DNA of 64,000 bases, taken from NCBI GenBank assembly GCA_030762175.1, contig CM060843.1, forward strand, positions 26,644,001-26,708,000, written 5' to 3'. Under the pieces are notes generated by a model that saw only the letters and a list, made by a program, of their open reading frames with translations, had not been told where the DNA came from and searched no databases. The stretch is from Metallyticus violacea (lineage: Eukaryota > Arthropoda > Insecta > Mantodea > Metallyticidae). Shown piece by piece: positions 23,852-36,546 of the stretch. A program made the translations under genes and the position numbers. Position 1 is the stretch's first letter; each line of letters opens with the position of its first letter.

Positions 23852-25095
23852 TAAACGAGGATAGGTCCATAAGTTTCCAGCTTAACCATTTTCTAGGTAT
23901 GATAAAGACAAAAACTATATTTCACTTTACAATATAGTTACCCTTTATTGCAATACACTTCTCATATCTTTGAATTAACATTTCAATCCCCCCAAAAATA
24001 GTCAGAAGTCTTGTATGCAAAATGGGCATAAACAGCATGCTTCACTTCTTCGTCACAATTAAACTTCCTTCCTCAAAGGTCCCTCTTGATTTTTGAAGGG
24101 AGGAAATAATCACTGAGAGCTGATCTGGGCTGTAAGGTGGATGGTCGAACTTCTTGAAGCGACCTTTCTTCACAGCTTCCTTTGCAACAAGAGCTATTTG
24201 CACAGACCCGTTGTCGTGAAGAAGGCGCACACCACCACTCAGCTTCCTTAATCTTTTCACTTCGATGGAAGCAGGTAGTCCGTGAAGTCGCTGAAGAATA
24301 TTCCTTCACAGTGCCAAAAGATTTTGGCCATGATCTTCTTGGTTGACTGAGTGGCCTTGGCCTCTAGAGGCGGTGCTTCGCCAAGTTTCGCCACTCCATT
24401 GATTCTCTTTTGGACAATGGATCATGGTAGTGAGCCATAGTTTCATCCCCTGTAACAATGGTTTGCAGAACTTCTCTCACTCTCTCGTTGCCACGGCAGA
24501 GCTCCAAAAATGCCTGACAACAGATGACTCGTTGTTGCTTTTGGACTGAGGAAAGAAGTCTAGGTACCTTTCTTGTACTAACCATATTCATGTTTAAATG
24601 TTGATGAATAATTGGAGGGACTATTGTTTTAGAAAGGCCCAATCTGACTGCTATTTCTGTAACTTTGAGCAGCCGGTCTTCCATAATTTCTCCTTGCACA
24701 AGAGCGATGTTTTCAGGTGTGAGCACCTCCAAGGGCTGTACTCTACACTCTTCTTTAATGCTCTCCAGAACCATTCAAAAAGGCTTGTCCCATTCTTTTA
24801 CAGTAGAATATGAGTGGGATGCTTCCCTATATACACCTTACAATCGCTGTTTAATTTCATTTGGAGTAAGTGCTTCTTTTGTGAAGAACTTAATAACAGC
24901 TCGACACTCAATTTTGGGTATGTCATAATCTTGTACACATAGCCTTCTTTATGCAGCTGAACAACTGAACACAGCGGCGCGAAAGTTACAGCTGCAATTA
25001 TTAACTTAACAGATAAGACATGACATCAGATACGGGTTTTGTGAAGGCGATAATCCCTATCAGCGAGGCCGGAAACTTAAGGACCTGCCCTCTTA
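23852..25095 (-). mobile_element. mariner family A, complete
   Basis: About 1.24 kb, minus strand, with both terminal repeats (ggataggtccataagtttcc at the left; ggccggaaacttaaggacct at the right) and TA at both edges. The longest intact transposase part is 24774-24364 (136 codons). It covers the second DNA-binding helix region (KVTEIAVRLGLSKTIV) and the first catalytic Asp in VTGDETMAHYHDP. The catalytic part continues in another frame at 24260-24042 with LLHDNGSVQ and HPPYSPDQ. Frame breaks between the parts mean no working enzyme. This is the best-preserved family member here. Confidence 0.92.
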
Positions 25096-25394
25096 CATTT
25101 ATACGTATGTAAGCATGTACATGTTGGTCATCCATGCGAAAGTAGCAAGAACATTGTGATACATGCTCTTTTGTCCATTAACTTCATACAAAGAGAGGGC
25201 ATCTGTTAATAATAGCAATAATAATTCCAATATTAGCTTAATCAAAACACTCAATGGACTCCCCAAGTCAATTAGAATAAATGAATATCATATAATGACT
25301 ATACATAAATGTTATTTCATTTTAGTTCCTCCCTCCCCTCGCCCCAGTTTTTAACCTTTTCAGATCTGAGCAGTCTCACTTCGACATGAATGTG

Positions 25395-26085
25395 CCTACC
25401 TGCTCCTCATACTTGCCCGCCACTAGAGCTCAGCATGCTCTTTCCTTGTGTTGCAATGAGTAAAGTAACGCAGCAGGTACTTTTTCCTCCAGGCCTCAAT
25501 GCTTCCACAGTTCGCCAGGATTTGCAACCACGATTTTCTCTCTCCACGTAAAGGTCTATTCTCAATCCACTTTCATCACAGAACCTGATCTGCGGCCATG
25601 CCCCAAGCCTAAACTAAATGAGTCCCTGTTTAATGATCTGCCTCTGTAGTGAGGTACTCACCATCCCACATCCAGATTTTAACTCCGTTTGTACTTTCAA
25701 TGAGTTCTACCCACGTTGCGAGATTGTATGCTGCCTGTTCATAACCTTCAGGCGATTTCTGACTTTCCTCCACATAGTTCTCCTGTGTGTTGACCGCTTT
25801 CCAAATATTGCTAAATCTGATGTTTTCCAACTCCTTTCTCGCTTTGGAAGCCCACGACTTCCCTCCCAATCTGAGCTGTTCTTGGAAGCAGATTGCTGTA
25901 ATTAAACATTGATCTTCCGGAATAGTTTGCAACCAATATTTCATAACTATAGTTTTACATTCTGCTGTCCCAGTAATTCTCAGTTCTCCGCATTCATTTC
26001 TACCATCCCTTTAAATTCTCTTCTGATCTAGATTATCCTTTTAATCCCACCCCCAAATTTTCGCTCCATATATTATCGTGGGTAT
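25395..26085 (-). pseudogene. LINE ORF2 C-terminal relic
   Basis: On the minus strand, TIIYGAKIWGWD (about 26070-26035) resembles the L-Y-G-A-E-x-W-G-W signature after the reverse transcriptase domain in many insect non-LTR elements. Stops follow, then an open part at 25944-25630 (starts MKYWLQTIPEDQCLITAIC, with QLRLGGKSWASKARKELEN). More coding-like sequence in other frames reaches about 25395. The core reverse transcriptase is absent. It is a different family from the LINEs at 12243 and 27350. The 300 bases to its left (25096-25394) hold nothing recognised. Confidence 0.55.
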
Positions 26086-27349
26086 TTAGGAACCAGCAGT
26101 AATCACTCATCACGGAAGGATCTCATCTCCCTTCATAACGCTGTTCCATCTACTAAATATCTTGATTTAAAAGGACCTCCTTATTCATCACTTAGTTAAC
26201 CAAAGGTTTTCAGAGGATAATCAAAATGGAATCCCATAAATAACATTTTGAAAGATGTGATGCACTCCAACTTATTTTAATTTTGAAAAGGTTATGTGTT
26301 AGTTCATCACCATTTTCTTCTTTCTTATTGCCGAAAAAGCCATTCGCAACGTCTTTTAAATGATTTCCAATTGAAATCCTCATCTGTTTTATCCATACTT
26401 TTTAAAAGTTCTTCATGTCCCAATTTATTGCGTAAAGAAAGGAGAAATGTATTTGAGGATGAAATTAAAATTGCCCGGAGTGAATTCATTTCTTGTGAGC
26501 CATTCTTTAACTATGTAATGTTATGCTGTCTCATAAGCACAGAAAAAAATGGATATTTTATGAACTTTCTCTGCATACTTAGTAAAAGATAACTACGTTA
26601 AGGTCCCCATAAATATGTCCGACGTTTTCATGTTTAATAGCTTCAAGTATGTGAAAAGTTTCCCGGATCATTCATTGCATATTCTGTGTTATGTGTGCAT
26701 ATAGGGGGAAATATATTGTTATTGTATACCAAAACAAATTTAAATAGTTTTTCTTTTTTATTTTCTTTTCTTTTACATTTTAATGTTGTTAAATACAAGT
26801 TTTTTTTTTAAAGTTTAATATGGGCTCTCCAATATATATCTAATGCCATATTAAAGCAAATATTCTTAGTGTATTATAAAAATTCTTTCGATTCGTTGGG
26901 CCCATTAACCTGTTGAAATTTTTTGTAATGGTTCCACTGGAAAAATACACTTTTCCTCCTTTGCCTCCTACTACTTCCACCACCACTACTATTATTACTT
27001 CTTTTAACAATTTTAACAATTTTATTCTGCAAAGCTTATATCCTGATAACTTGATTCTATATCAGGACATAATATTTCATCCAGATTTATTTTTATTTAT
27101 TCCTCTTACATTATCACTATAATTATCAATGCAATTTAAATTCTACAGATTTTAAAATCTATAGTACTAATACTATAACTAAACCAAACTAAAACTTCAA
27201 AGAATTAAACCGGCACTGGAATCCCCAGCACTACGGCTACTTTAACTATAACTTATAATTAAACCTACAATTACTGTGTACCAATGTACCTGTTCTATCA
27301 CACAAAAATTCATTAATTTACAATTTTTATACAATTTAGTATCTAATCT
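26086..27349. other. No gene recognised
   Basis: Very A+T-rich with homopolymer runs and a Thr/Ser-coding (CCA/CTA)n-like patch near 26970. The left end of the neighbouring LINE may reach into 27130-27349 as its 3' UTR, but no tail repeat marks its end. Confidence 0.4.
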
Positions 27350-27587
27350 TCACTCCTGCTGACGCTCGGTATCCGGGCAGCTCCCCACCGGAATTCCTGA
27401 CATCAATGAGGTAGCTGCCGGTCTCAAGCAGCAGCTATACTGGGGCCATTGTGTGTTGACAGTGCAGTTTCCTTCACCTCTCCCCTCTGTTCTCGGTTTA
27501 CTTCTTCTCTCAGCTGCCTCCTTTCCGCCCGAAGACTACCATTACTCCCTTCTGTTAATTCTGCTCTCTTTTGATTCAATTTGAGTG

Positions 27588-30500
27588 TTATCTCCTTCTT
27601 GTTTTTGATCTTACTCTTATTGTATATATCTTTCTTGCCTTTCTCTGGGATCTTCTAGGGATAAACATGATTTCTAACTGTTGGATTTTCTCTCTTATTT
27701 GATCTTTCATAATATTTGTATTTATGTATTTCCTTACATGTAGCCGACTTTTCTCTGCTACAATTGACTGGTATTTAGGGCATTCGAGTGAAACATGTTC
27801 CTTGTTTCGATCACGTTGCAATCCATACATGTATTGTTTGCTTGTTATTTGCATTTTTGCAAATATGAACAATATGGACCGTGTCCTGTTACATAATGTA
27901 CTAAATCCCTTACTGGGTTGAATATGTTTAAATTGTAATATTTTCTTTACAGATGGGAGGATTTCATACACTCTTCTACCTTCTTTTATTTAATTCCATT
28001 CTTGTTGTCATATTTGTAGTAAAGAATCTTCGATTTCTTTTTTATTTCTACACTTTTTGCTAATAATGTTCATGTAATTATCTTGTTTTTAAGCCAATAA
28101 GAGGCTGCTCTTAAGCGGATTGAATAATCAATAGGCCATGTACCCAATATTACTAATAGTCCCACTGTAGGAGATGTGGAAAATGTCCCTGTACATCTCA
28201 ATATTGTTTTTTCTTTGGGAGCTCCTTAAAGTGCGTATAAAATATATCTCCCGTTCCTTTTTCCCCTAAACTTCTCCTCCATAGTTTAATATGGCTGCAA
28301 AGATGCTATTGCGATAGATTTTTGTTCCGTTTGCTTGTATATAGAAATATTTCTTTCCAATATTGGCCAACTTAAACATAACTTTTTCTGCTCTAGTTCT
28401 TGCATTTTCTACATTTCTTAAAATTTAATTTTTCATCCAAGTAGATACCCAGATATTTATTTACTGCTTGTTTTTTATATTATTATTGTTAATTTTAATA
28501 ATCGGGTTATTGTTTGTGTTTCCTTTTAAATGCATTTATGAAGATTTGTGAGGGGCAATTTCCAATTTTGCTTTTATGCAACAATTGTTTACATGATCAT
28601 TTGTTGTGCTCGATCCCTTTTCAATTTCCTTTCTACTATTTCCTTATATTAGTAAATCATATGCATATGCAATAATATCTTTTATACTGTTTAATCCTTC
28701 TACGATAATATCTTAAAGAGATACCAAAAATATGTCTCATAATATCGGCACTAAAATTGATTCTTGTGGGCATTCTTTGGTGATTGCCTTTGTAATAGTC
28801 TGGTTTGCATCTTTAACTTATACTTTTCTGTTTTTAAAATAATCTATTAACGAATTATAAATGCTCTTTGGATATTTCTTTTTCCTTAAAATTTGAAACA
28901 GTGCCGGCCACCACAAGTTATAAAACGCCTCAGCAATATCGAAAATATTGCTATTTTAAATTTTTATTAGTTGATTTTGCAGTCTCTATTGCCTCGTTAA
29001 TGGCGTCTTCTGTTGACTTGCTTTTTCTAAATCCAAAGTGTTTAATATTCATACCAATCATTAATCTATATTCATTGATTATTTTGCTCACTAGTTTTCC
29101 TTGAATGTTGCCCAGAACATTCCTAAGCAAATAGACCTATAGGATTTGCATGATATCTTTATTAATCCCTTTGTTTAAAATGACCACATCCGCTTTCTTC
29201 CCTGCCATAGACAGTTATTAAACAGTTGACGGAATAATCTGATCTTATAGCTGTCGTAACAGTTTCTACTACAGTTTCTATTTCGTCTGGTCCAGATGAT
29301 TTGTTCATCTTTAATTTCTTTATAGTTTTCGTTATTTCAACTTCATGTTAGGGGTAAATGACACCTTCAACCACCATATTTTCAGTAAAGAATTGTTTTC
29401 TTAAGTTATTGGACTCTGGTTTATAATTTTCTTTATTGTCATTAAACAACAGTTTCAGAAATAGTCGAGTTTTAGAACCTATCTAATTTTCAATCATTTT
29501 ATCATTCCTTTTAACCAGAGTATATTACTCTGGGTTTTCTACTTTCTCTATTATTAGTTTGTAAGGTGTACTCCATATGTTGTTGGATGGATTTACCTCT
29601 ACAAAATTTTTCCATGTAGCTTTGCGATATTCTTCTATATTTTCCTTATATTTATTTCTAATTTCTTTATGTTTATTTAAGTTATTTTCTCTTTCGGAAC
29701 CAATGATAGACTTCTGATAAATTCTTCTAGCTTTTCAAACTAATCTTCTAAATTATAGCAGATTATTGTTCCAAAATATTAGTGAAGTTATATTTTTATT
29801 AGTTTTGGGTATGCTGCACTTCATAGCTTTTTGGGTGGCTTTGGTTTGTTCTAATGCTTTATTGTTTACGTCATCTTGAGGCTAAGGTCATTTTTAGTTT
29901 ACCCCAATTTGCTTTATTTATATTGTAGGGTCTTTTATTTTCATTCCATCTTTGTTCTAGGTTTGTATTAATTTGTACCTCGAAATAAATTATACGAGAT
30001 TGCGATTACTTGACTTCAATGATTGAACTTTCCTCTAATTTGTAACAATTTTGCTTGCTTCCTTATTTGTCAATGTAATATTTATGTTGGATATAGCTCT
30101 TGCTCTATTATTGTAAGTGGGTGGATAACATGGTTTGTTCTCTACATTTAGTTGTAGCTCCGCTATAACCTCCTCGAGTAGTTCTCCCCTTTTGTCCTTG
30201 TAGTTGCAGTTCCGCCATTGGGAATGAGCATTAGCATCCGTCATATATATTACTGGAAAATTATTATAACCATTTTCTGTATCTCTTATTGTATTTATAT
30301 ATGGTTCTATATATATATATATATATATTTTTTTTTTGAGTAGTGTTTAACGCCCGTTTTTACTACTGAGGCACCACAGGCGGTGGACACTGATGATACA
30401 TGAGATGATATATTGGGAAAGGATTTTTTTTTAAGGAAGGAAGCGTTCCAGGCCTAAGTTTAGGTACCTCCCCGGCATTTGCCAGTTATGGAGACTGAGG

Positions 30501-30941
30501 AAAACCTGGAAAAAACCCCAGTCAGGGAGGACGGTCCTGGCGGGATTCGAACCGCAGACCTCCCGCTCACGAGTCCATGCCTTAACGACCTTGGCCACCC
30601 GTGGCGGTTATATGGTTCTATGGTTCTATGCGTTCGCTAAACTGAAAATGCTGATTTACTGAAATACAATATTTTTTCCTAAGTGCTATTTCTATGCAAT
30701 TTGTATGTTTATTACTTAGTTGCGTTATTTTCACTACTTGTATTTCCAAATTAATAGTAACTATTGTTGCCTTAGGGTTTTCTTTATCTATAATAGTTCT
30801 AGAGTTCGCCTGTAAATGTGCTAGCTTACCGTTTACACAATATGGCGCCCTTTTGCACAGATTATCTAACTGCAATTCTTCTAATAGCCTCCTTAACTCC
30901 AACACGACCAATTTACTTCTTTGAGCGTTTATTTGCCCCAT
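27588..30941 (-). pseudogene. LINE ORF2 remnant (endonuclease-RT)
   Basis: Endonuclease start at 30941 (INAQRSKLVVLELRRLL) and its continuation after the SINE at about 30297 (TDANAHSQWRNCNYKDKRGE), where the Asp-Ala-Asn-Ala-His replaces the usual GGDFNAH. Reverse transcriptase traces: KSSGPDEIETVVETV near 29310, FGFRKSKSTEDAINEAIE near 29040, and IIAYAYDLLI near 28675, in which the YADD box has decayed to YAYD. The C-terminal block at 27971-27588 has RDRNKEHVSLECPKYQ, a worn zinc-knuckle-like motif. No intact frame is longer than about 130 codons. Confidence 0.78.
30311..30608 (-). repeat. SINE1 with 13-bp target duplication
   Basis: The best-defined SINE1. It sits between two copies of tatatggttctat (30298-30310 and 30609-30621). 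On the minus strand: head ccgccacgggtggccaagg, B-box ggttcgaatcc, body, conserved 3' end, then A-run and (TA)n tail. Length is about 298 bases including the tail. It splits the endonuclease of the surrounding LINE; ignoring the insertion, the reading frame rejoins as ERIEP followed by YINTIRDTENG. This proves the SINE is younger than the LINE and moved by target-primed reverse transcription. Confidence 0.95.
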
Positions 30942-31261
30942 TTTATAAAGTTTATTACGTCCATCAATTGTGATAACTATAAAAATGATTATTTGGACAA
31001 GCTTTTTGGGAATTGAAGGCTATCCTTCCGTAATTGAGTATACGAAATTCTGATACAGTTCTTCCAGGTCTAATGTTTCTAATCTTCTTTCAAATCCCAT
31101 CTGTAATAATTTCCATAAGTCTGTTGGATTTGTAGGTAGGTTTTGTGATCTTAATTCTAATCTGTCTGCTACTTCTGGGATTGGAAATGTTATATACTTT
31201 CCTTTAAGATGTGATTTTCTAGTTACTAATCGTAGATCTGTTAATAAAGTGTTTCTCTCTT

Positions 31262-32090
31262 CTAGTCTACTTGTGTTAGTTTTATTTTGAATTCATCATA
31301 AATAGTCTGAGGAATGAGATTTGTTATTATATTTTCTTTATTTGAGTGGGCTGCATTATCGGCTCCTCCCTTTCTCTCATGCTGACGGAACTTGTGTTGT
31401 TGCGTAGCTGTGTGAAGTACATTGCATGCATTATCTCTTCCGCTTTTTCTCCCAGCCATTTCTGCATAGTTTTCCGCTCTCCATATTATGCGATGATCAT
31501 GACAACTCGGTTTATCTTCCTTCTTCAATAAGATGGTTTTATTGACCTCCACAAGATTGTGCATGTAATTTGAGTTTTTATCTTCCTGTTCTTCCTTATT
31601 TTAGCTTTTATAATTCTACATGCTTGTTTATTTACCCTCTTCTTTCTATTCTTCTACTTCATTTTCCTTCATTTAAAAATATTTTTAGATCGTTAATTTT
31701 CTGATTTATTGTTTGTTTTTTCTAAGTTAGTATCTGCATTTTGTATGAATGTATTGCAATATTTCTCTACATTATCTGAAAGAGTTTGAATACTACCATT
31801 TTCTTCTTCCAATTTAGTATATGATATTGGTGCACTGTAATCTATGCGAACAACTTTTCTTACTGTCCCATTACTATCCACAATACTATCTTGCTTCATT
31901 TTATTTATTTCCGTCTGGGTTCCAACTTCCTTCTTGTTAAGTTTTAGTTTCTCCAATGCATTTCCTCCGTAACAATTGTTTTTCTAATTTATAATACATA
32001 GTCAGTTTTAGAAATTAATCTTTCCCACAACATTTTATAAGTTGGGTATTCTTTTTTACCTGTGCGTTTTTCGCTATTATTATTACTACA
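31262..32090 (-). pseudogene. LINE ORF1 remnant
   Basis: Open parts at 31956-31693 (MEKLKLNKKEVGTQTEINK) and 31564-31262 (MHNLVEVNKTILLKKEDK), plus coding-like sequence up to about 32090 (KKEYPTYKMLWERLISKTD). It is rich in Lys, Asn and Glu. A zinc knuckle could not be located with confidence. Assigned as ORF1 by position directly upstream of the endonuclease. Confidence 0.5.
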
Positions 32091-32294
32091 TTACTATTAC
32101 TACTAACATGTCTACTAACTTTCGAAACATTATTAAATTAACTATATGAATTATTAAAAAAAATTCGTACAGTAAATTTGTTAAAGTAAGTTCAGTTTCA
32201 TTTTTATAAATGATATTTCCAGGCGTCAGCAAACAATAAATTAAATAAGACAAGCGGAAAGGATGGTGGTACGGAACCTATGTAGCACCTTATA

Positions 32295-32972
32295 TGAGAT
32301 GCTATCAAAAAGTTCCTGGGATGGTTCTATACAAAGAAAATATTTTATTTGCCTAATATTAAACACTGTCACTTTCGAAATATTCTTCTTGGGTAGCAAT
32401 ATACTCTTCCCAGCGTTTCTGCTCAGAGTTTTTGGGACGCGGCCTCAAAGTCATTGTTTGTAAATGAGTGCAACCTTGTGCGATTTGCGCTGTGTCTCTT
32501 AAACGGCGACCTTTGTTTGCACTCACCCAAATGATATCAGCCATGTCGTTGATTATTTTCCTATACGATCCTCATGAACAATTTTCCTTAATTCTTTAAA
32601 CATATTAGTGTGTAATGCTTGTCGTCTTCCAGAGACGTTCTTCAACTTCACAGGCATCCGTACCGCTAGAAAAGTGCGTCATCGCGTGAACTTGCCGAAG
32701 CACGTTTAATGCCTCTCTGGCCGATTTTCCAAATCAACGTACAGTTTCACGTTTGCTTTATGTTCTGATTTGCTGTCCATGACGAAATGGAAAGCTAGAG
32801 ACGCACGTGATGACATATATCCTGAAATCACTACTCCCAATATAACCACAGCAATGTCGCCTGACACAATGCTAGTTCAAGGTTAAAGCTTCCAAGTGCT
32901 GTGCGCGTAACTCTGTACTGCCAGTGTTGGCGAACTACAGAACCAGTCCGGGAACTTTTTGGTATCATCTGT
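32295..32972 (-). mobile_element. mariner family B, internally deleted
   Basis: A 678-bp element bounded by TA at 32293-32294 and 32973-32974. Ends match as inverted repeats: gatgctatcaaaaagttcct at the left, and gatgataccaaaaagttccc when the right end is read inward. On the minus strand it begins MDSKSEHKANVKLYVDLENR (from about 32780), a mariner-type N-terminal DNA-binding region. It then jumps to the transposase tail KRWEEYIATQEEYFESDSV (ends 32359). The catalytic core is deleted, so it could move only with help. A different family from mariner A by its ends and protein. Confidence 0.85.
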
Positions 32973-33169
32973 TATCTTTTGATACCACACACAGACACAT
33001 TTGTATATGTATGTGTATATATAATATATAAGAAAAATAAAAATAAAGTAACACTATTAATAATGTAACAAATTAACAGTAATTATGATAGAAGGAAAGG
33101 ATAAAATACTAAGAAAATGTCACACTTGAGGTCGCTATATTTCGGACTCGTGGAGTCCTTCTATGGCAA

Positions 33170-33415
33170 GAAGACAAGTGACGGTGATATATTTCCTATG
33201 CATATGTGGGCAATGTTATGCCTCTGAAGGACATACTTTCCAACATCTCTTATAAGACAAATTTATATTAAGTTTTAAACATAGAATTATTTTCAACTTT
33301 ATAATTATACACACACACACACATTTTGTTTTATAAGAAATGTTGAAAAGTATGCCCTTCAGAGGTAAAATATTGCCCGCATATGCATAGGAAATTCCTG
33401 CATTTCACTTAACTT
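33170..33415. mobile_element. Foldback MITE-like inverted repeat
   Basis: Left arm 33191-33258 (atttcctatgcatatgtggg onward) and right arm 33329-33395 are inverted copies with about eight differences over 68 positions by hand count. Weaker matching extends a further 20 bases outward on each side. The 70-base centre is A+T-rich with a (CA)n run at 33310-33322. No coding capacity. The long arms suggest a foldback-type or MITE element; a target duplication was not found. Confidence 0.8.
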
Positions 33416-33847
33416 CTATTTCCTAAGAGCAAGGCGATTTGGAACACATTTCTTGTCATTGAGAAGGTCTGTCTCTCGTAACTTTTAACAAATTAGCGAA
33501 CAGTTTCTCAGCCTGGAACACTATTTCAAAGATATTTTCTTGGGAATCGATTTACTACTTATGTGCAAGATTTCGTTTACACGTGATTATGTATCGTACA
33601 TAAAAGCCCGTTCTTCAAAAATATATTTACCCAGTGGCATAACTAATGAATATCAATTAGTACTTAATGTGCGCACAATAAAGCACGGAGTAACAAGAAC
33701 AAACACTCAGACAAGCCTCCCTGAAACGAAGTACAAGCTGCTTGCTACCTGCACATGTACTACACGGCTGAGCTCTATCTGTCCTAAGTCAAATAACCTC
33801 TGTGTGTGTATGTGTGTATGTGTGTGTGTCTGTCCTAAGTCAAATAG

Positions 33848-33892
<45 letters not shown>

Positions 33893-36276
33893 TCATCTTA
33901 GAATTACCGTATAATTTTCCGGAATAAGCTACACCATTAAACCCATAAAAGTTCGTAAAGCAACAACTGATTTAATAACTCGCACGAACTTTTAATTCAG
34001 CATACCATTACCAACAGCTTAAAAAACTTTTATTGTAGATAGAGCAAGAGTGAAAGAAAAGCACGTTAATAACTGTATATCGGTTGAATATTAATTTTTA
34101 GGTAATACGGTAAAGAAGACTAAAGGAAAGAATCTTATAAAATGTTTAATTTTGCCCATGTCTAAAACTCTTGCAAGATGCAACCACTATGGCCAGCGTG
34201 ATATGAAAGTACGTGAGAGAACAACTTCAAGAAATGTACGGGGATGCCACAACACTGTATGTATGATATTTACTTTATCATTTATGCCTATTGATAAAAT
34301 ATTACAACATGGTACTCAAAAATCTGAGATAATGTACAGAATGTACATTGCTAATCTTCATATCAGATTTGGTAATAATCAGCTTTCTGCTTGTCATTAT
34401 ATAAAACGTTCTATTATTTTATTTACTATTCTGGAATATTCTTACGGCAGCTTCATTTGTGTCCTTGATAACCGGTCCTTGTAACTCTATGAGAAATTTC
34501 TACCGTAAACTGGATGGTTTTAAATAATTATTTGCATGGAGCAGCATTTACCTTTATGTTAGTAATGCGGCAGCGTAATTAAATTGTGACTAGTTAATAT
34601 AAGTACCACTTAAGTAAAATTAGTTTAGTATTCAGTATTTGTTACCTGTATATCACAGCTTGTCATCAATGGTGCCTGCCCTAATGGAGTAATAATGAAG
34701 CTAAACGTATTAATCATGCACCCCTGCTTCCATAGGAAATACAATGTGTGTATTGCGCTCTCGGGCTTTGTATGTATTTATATTATCCATTAACACAGCT
34801 TCAAAATGTGCATTCTTTTGTCTCCTGTTCTATGTTTGTGACAATACAAGTTTAGAGCAGTGTTATTTGCATCTGTTCACAACTTATGTTCATGCACATT
34901 AAAGATTGAGAAATACTATATTATATTTTCCCCTTTAAAAACTCAATTTCACATTCATGTAAATTTCTATAAATATCTTAAATAGTTAAAGCTCATGGAC
35001 GATCACGAAGTGAGAAAACAGGTCTTATTGCAGTTTTTCCCCCTCGTAGAAGAGCCTTAGAAAGGCGATTTGGTGTAATTAGGAAGGTAGGCGTCTGGCG
35101 TGTCAAGAAATCCCTTTTTAATGACGGGAGCGTTGGAGACCAATTTATCGTGCGCCGCCCCTAATGGAACAGAGAGAGAACTGTGACCTAGGCAGTGCTG
35201 GGGAAAAGAACTTTTTAAAATACAGAGCCCAAATGGAGCACACATTTTTTTACTTTTATTTTATGGATGTTGCAGCTGGGGAAGCAAAGACATGTTGGAA
35301 AGGATAAAAGTTTTCTTTTTCGTTCTGTACTTTCGAAAAAAGAAATGGAAAGAAAGAATGGGCTTTAAATTACGCATTAGCTTTATTCTGGTAAAGCCTG
35401 GCTTTATTTGAGAAATACACTGTTAGTGAGCATTTGTGTTGTTAGGTATTGTTTTAGCGTGGATTATTTGAACACTCTAATTACAAGTTGTTTACTAACC
35501 CAAAAGATTGGAAATGCAGAAATAGAGTATGATAAAATAACGGTAAACTTTGGTTAATCCTTTTTAATTCTTTTTTCTTTCCTATTCCAGGGAATTTAAG
35601 TACATGTCCAAGGAACGTTATATTTATGGTGAACAATGAAACGTTTTCAAATTTTCTTAGACACTAAATCTGTGAAGGAAGGTCTAGCACATCATAATAA
35701 AATCAATAAATTTATGCACTTTTAATATACGAATTCCTAAATGTTTTTAACAAAATTATTAGACTTAAAATATTATTAGTAACCATTAGAAAACACACCA
35801 AAATTTTTGACTTTGAATAAATCTTTCTTTCTTTAACTATTTATAATGTTATTCGGAGCATTCCCATTAATTCAACCTATTCGTTTTACTTGGCCTTTAA
35901 ATATATCAATAGTTAATACGTTATTTTATAATAAGTTAACAATACATTTATACACTTTATATTGGAATATAAATGCGTTTGAAGATATGTTTATAAACCA
36001 AATAACGTTGATTATTTTTTGTGCAAATACCTTAAATCTTCATTTTAAAATAAATTCTGGTAACTTGTAATAATAAGAGAATACTTTCCTATACATTGTT
36101 GTTGATAGGTGGATCTAGGTGTTTAACATTAGTTATAGATTGCCTTGTATTATATATGTATATGCTTTTTCTAATTAAATTAAAAATAGATGCTCCATGT
36201 GGTGTATAATTATGTGACCTGATATTTTCGGCTAAATGCCCATTTGTTTACTATAGGGATCAACTAAAACTAGTCA
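33416..36276. other. No gene recognised; microsatellites
   Basis: Contains (TG)n at 33801-33829 and (TA)n at 33854-33884, each preceded by ctgtcctaagtcaaata, so a roughly 52-base unit is duplicated. Open frames at 33540-33914 (ends in the microsatellite) and 34152-34484 have no recognisable domain. The rest is A+T-rich. Confidence 0.6.
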
Positions 36277-36546
36277 CCGACACAAATGGTCGAGGTCGCT
36301 AAGACTCTTGAGCGAAAAATCTGTGGTTCGATTCCTGTCAGAACCGTCCCACTGATTACGCTTCCTTCTAAGGGTTTCTCAGTTCTCATATTCACAAATG
36401 CCGGGGAGGTACTCTAAATTTAGACCTGGAACGCTTCCGTCAATTTTAAAGCCAATGCTTTCCAAGTTTACAGTTTCATCTCATGTATCACCAGTATCCA
36501 CTGCCTGTGATGTCCCAACAATAAAAACAGTCGTTAAGTGCACTAA
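36277..36546 (+). repeat. SINE1 copy
   Basis: Plus-strand SINE1: head aatggtcgaggtcgctaaga, B-box tgtggttcgattcctg, body atgccggggaggtactctaa and acctggaacgcttcc, then the 3' end tcatgtatcaccagtatcca through gtcgttaagtgcact. Diverged but full length. Confidence 0.85.

Larger units (their letters stand above)
27350..32090 (-). mobile_element. Degenerate R1/Jockey-like LINE
   Basis: A long minus-strand non-LTR element of about 4.4 kb plus an inserted SINE. Order on the minus strand: ORF1 remnant (32090-31262), endonuclease start (30941), SINE1 insertion (30608-30311), endonuclease end, reverse transcriptase (about 29320-28640), then a C-terminal Cys/His motif near 27860. Many stops and frameshifts make it much older than the L1-like LINE at 12243. 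The 5' and 3' limits are approximate. The clade is inferred from FGFRKSKSTEDAIN and from the endonuclease start, which resemble R1/LOA/Jockey elements. Confidence 0.78.

Noticed and set aside
33540..33914. A 124-codon open frame ending in Cys/Val and Ile/Tyr runs
   Set aside because: The tail is encoded by (TG)n and (TA)n microsatellites; the front has no domain.
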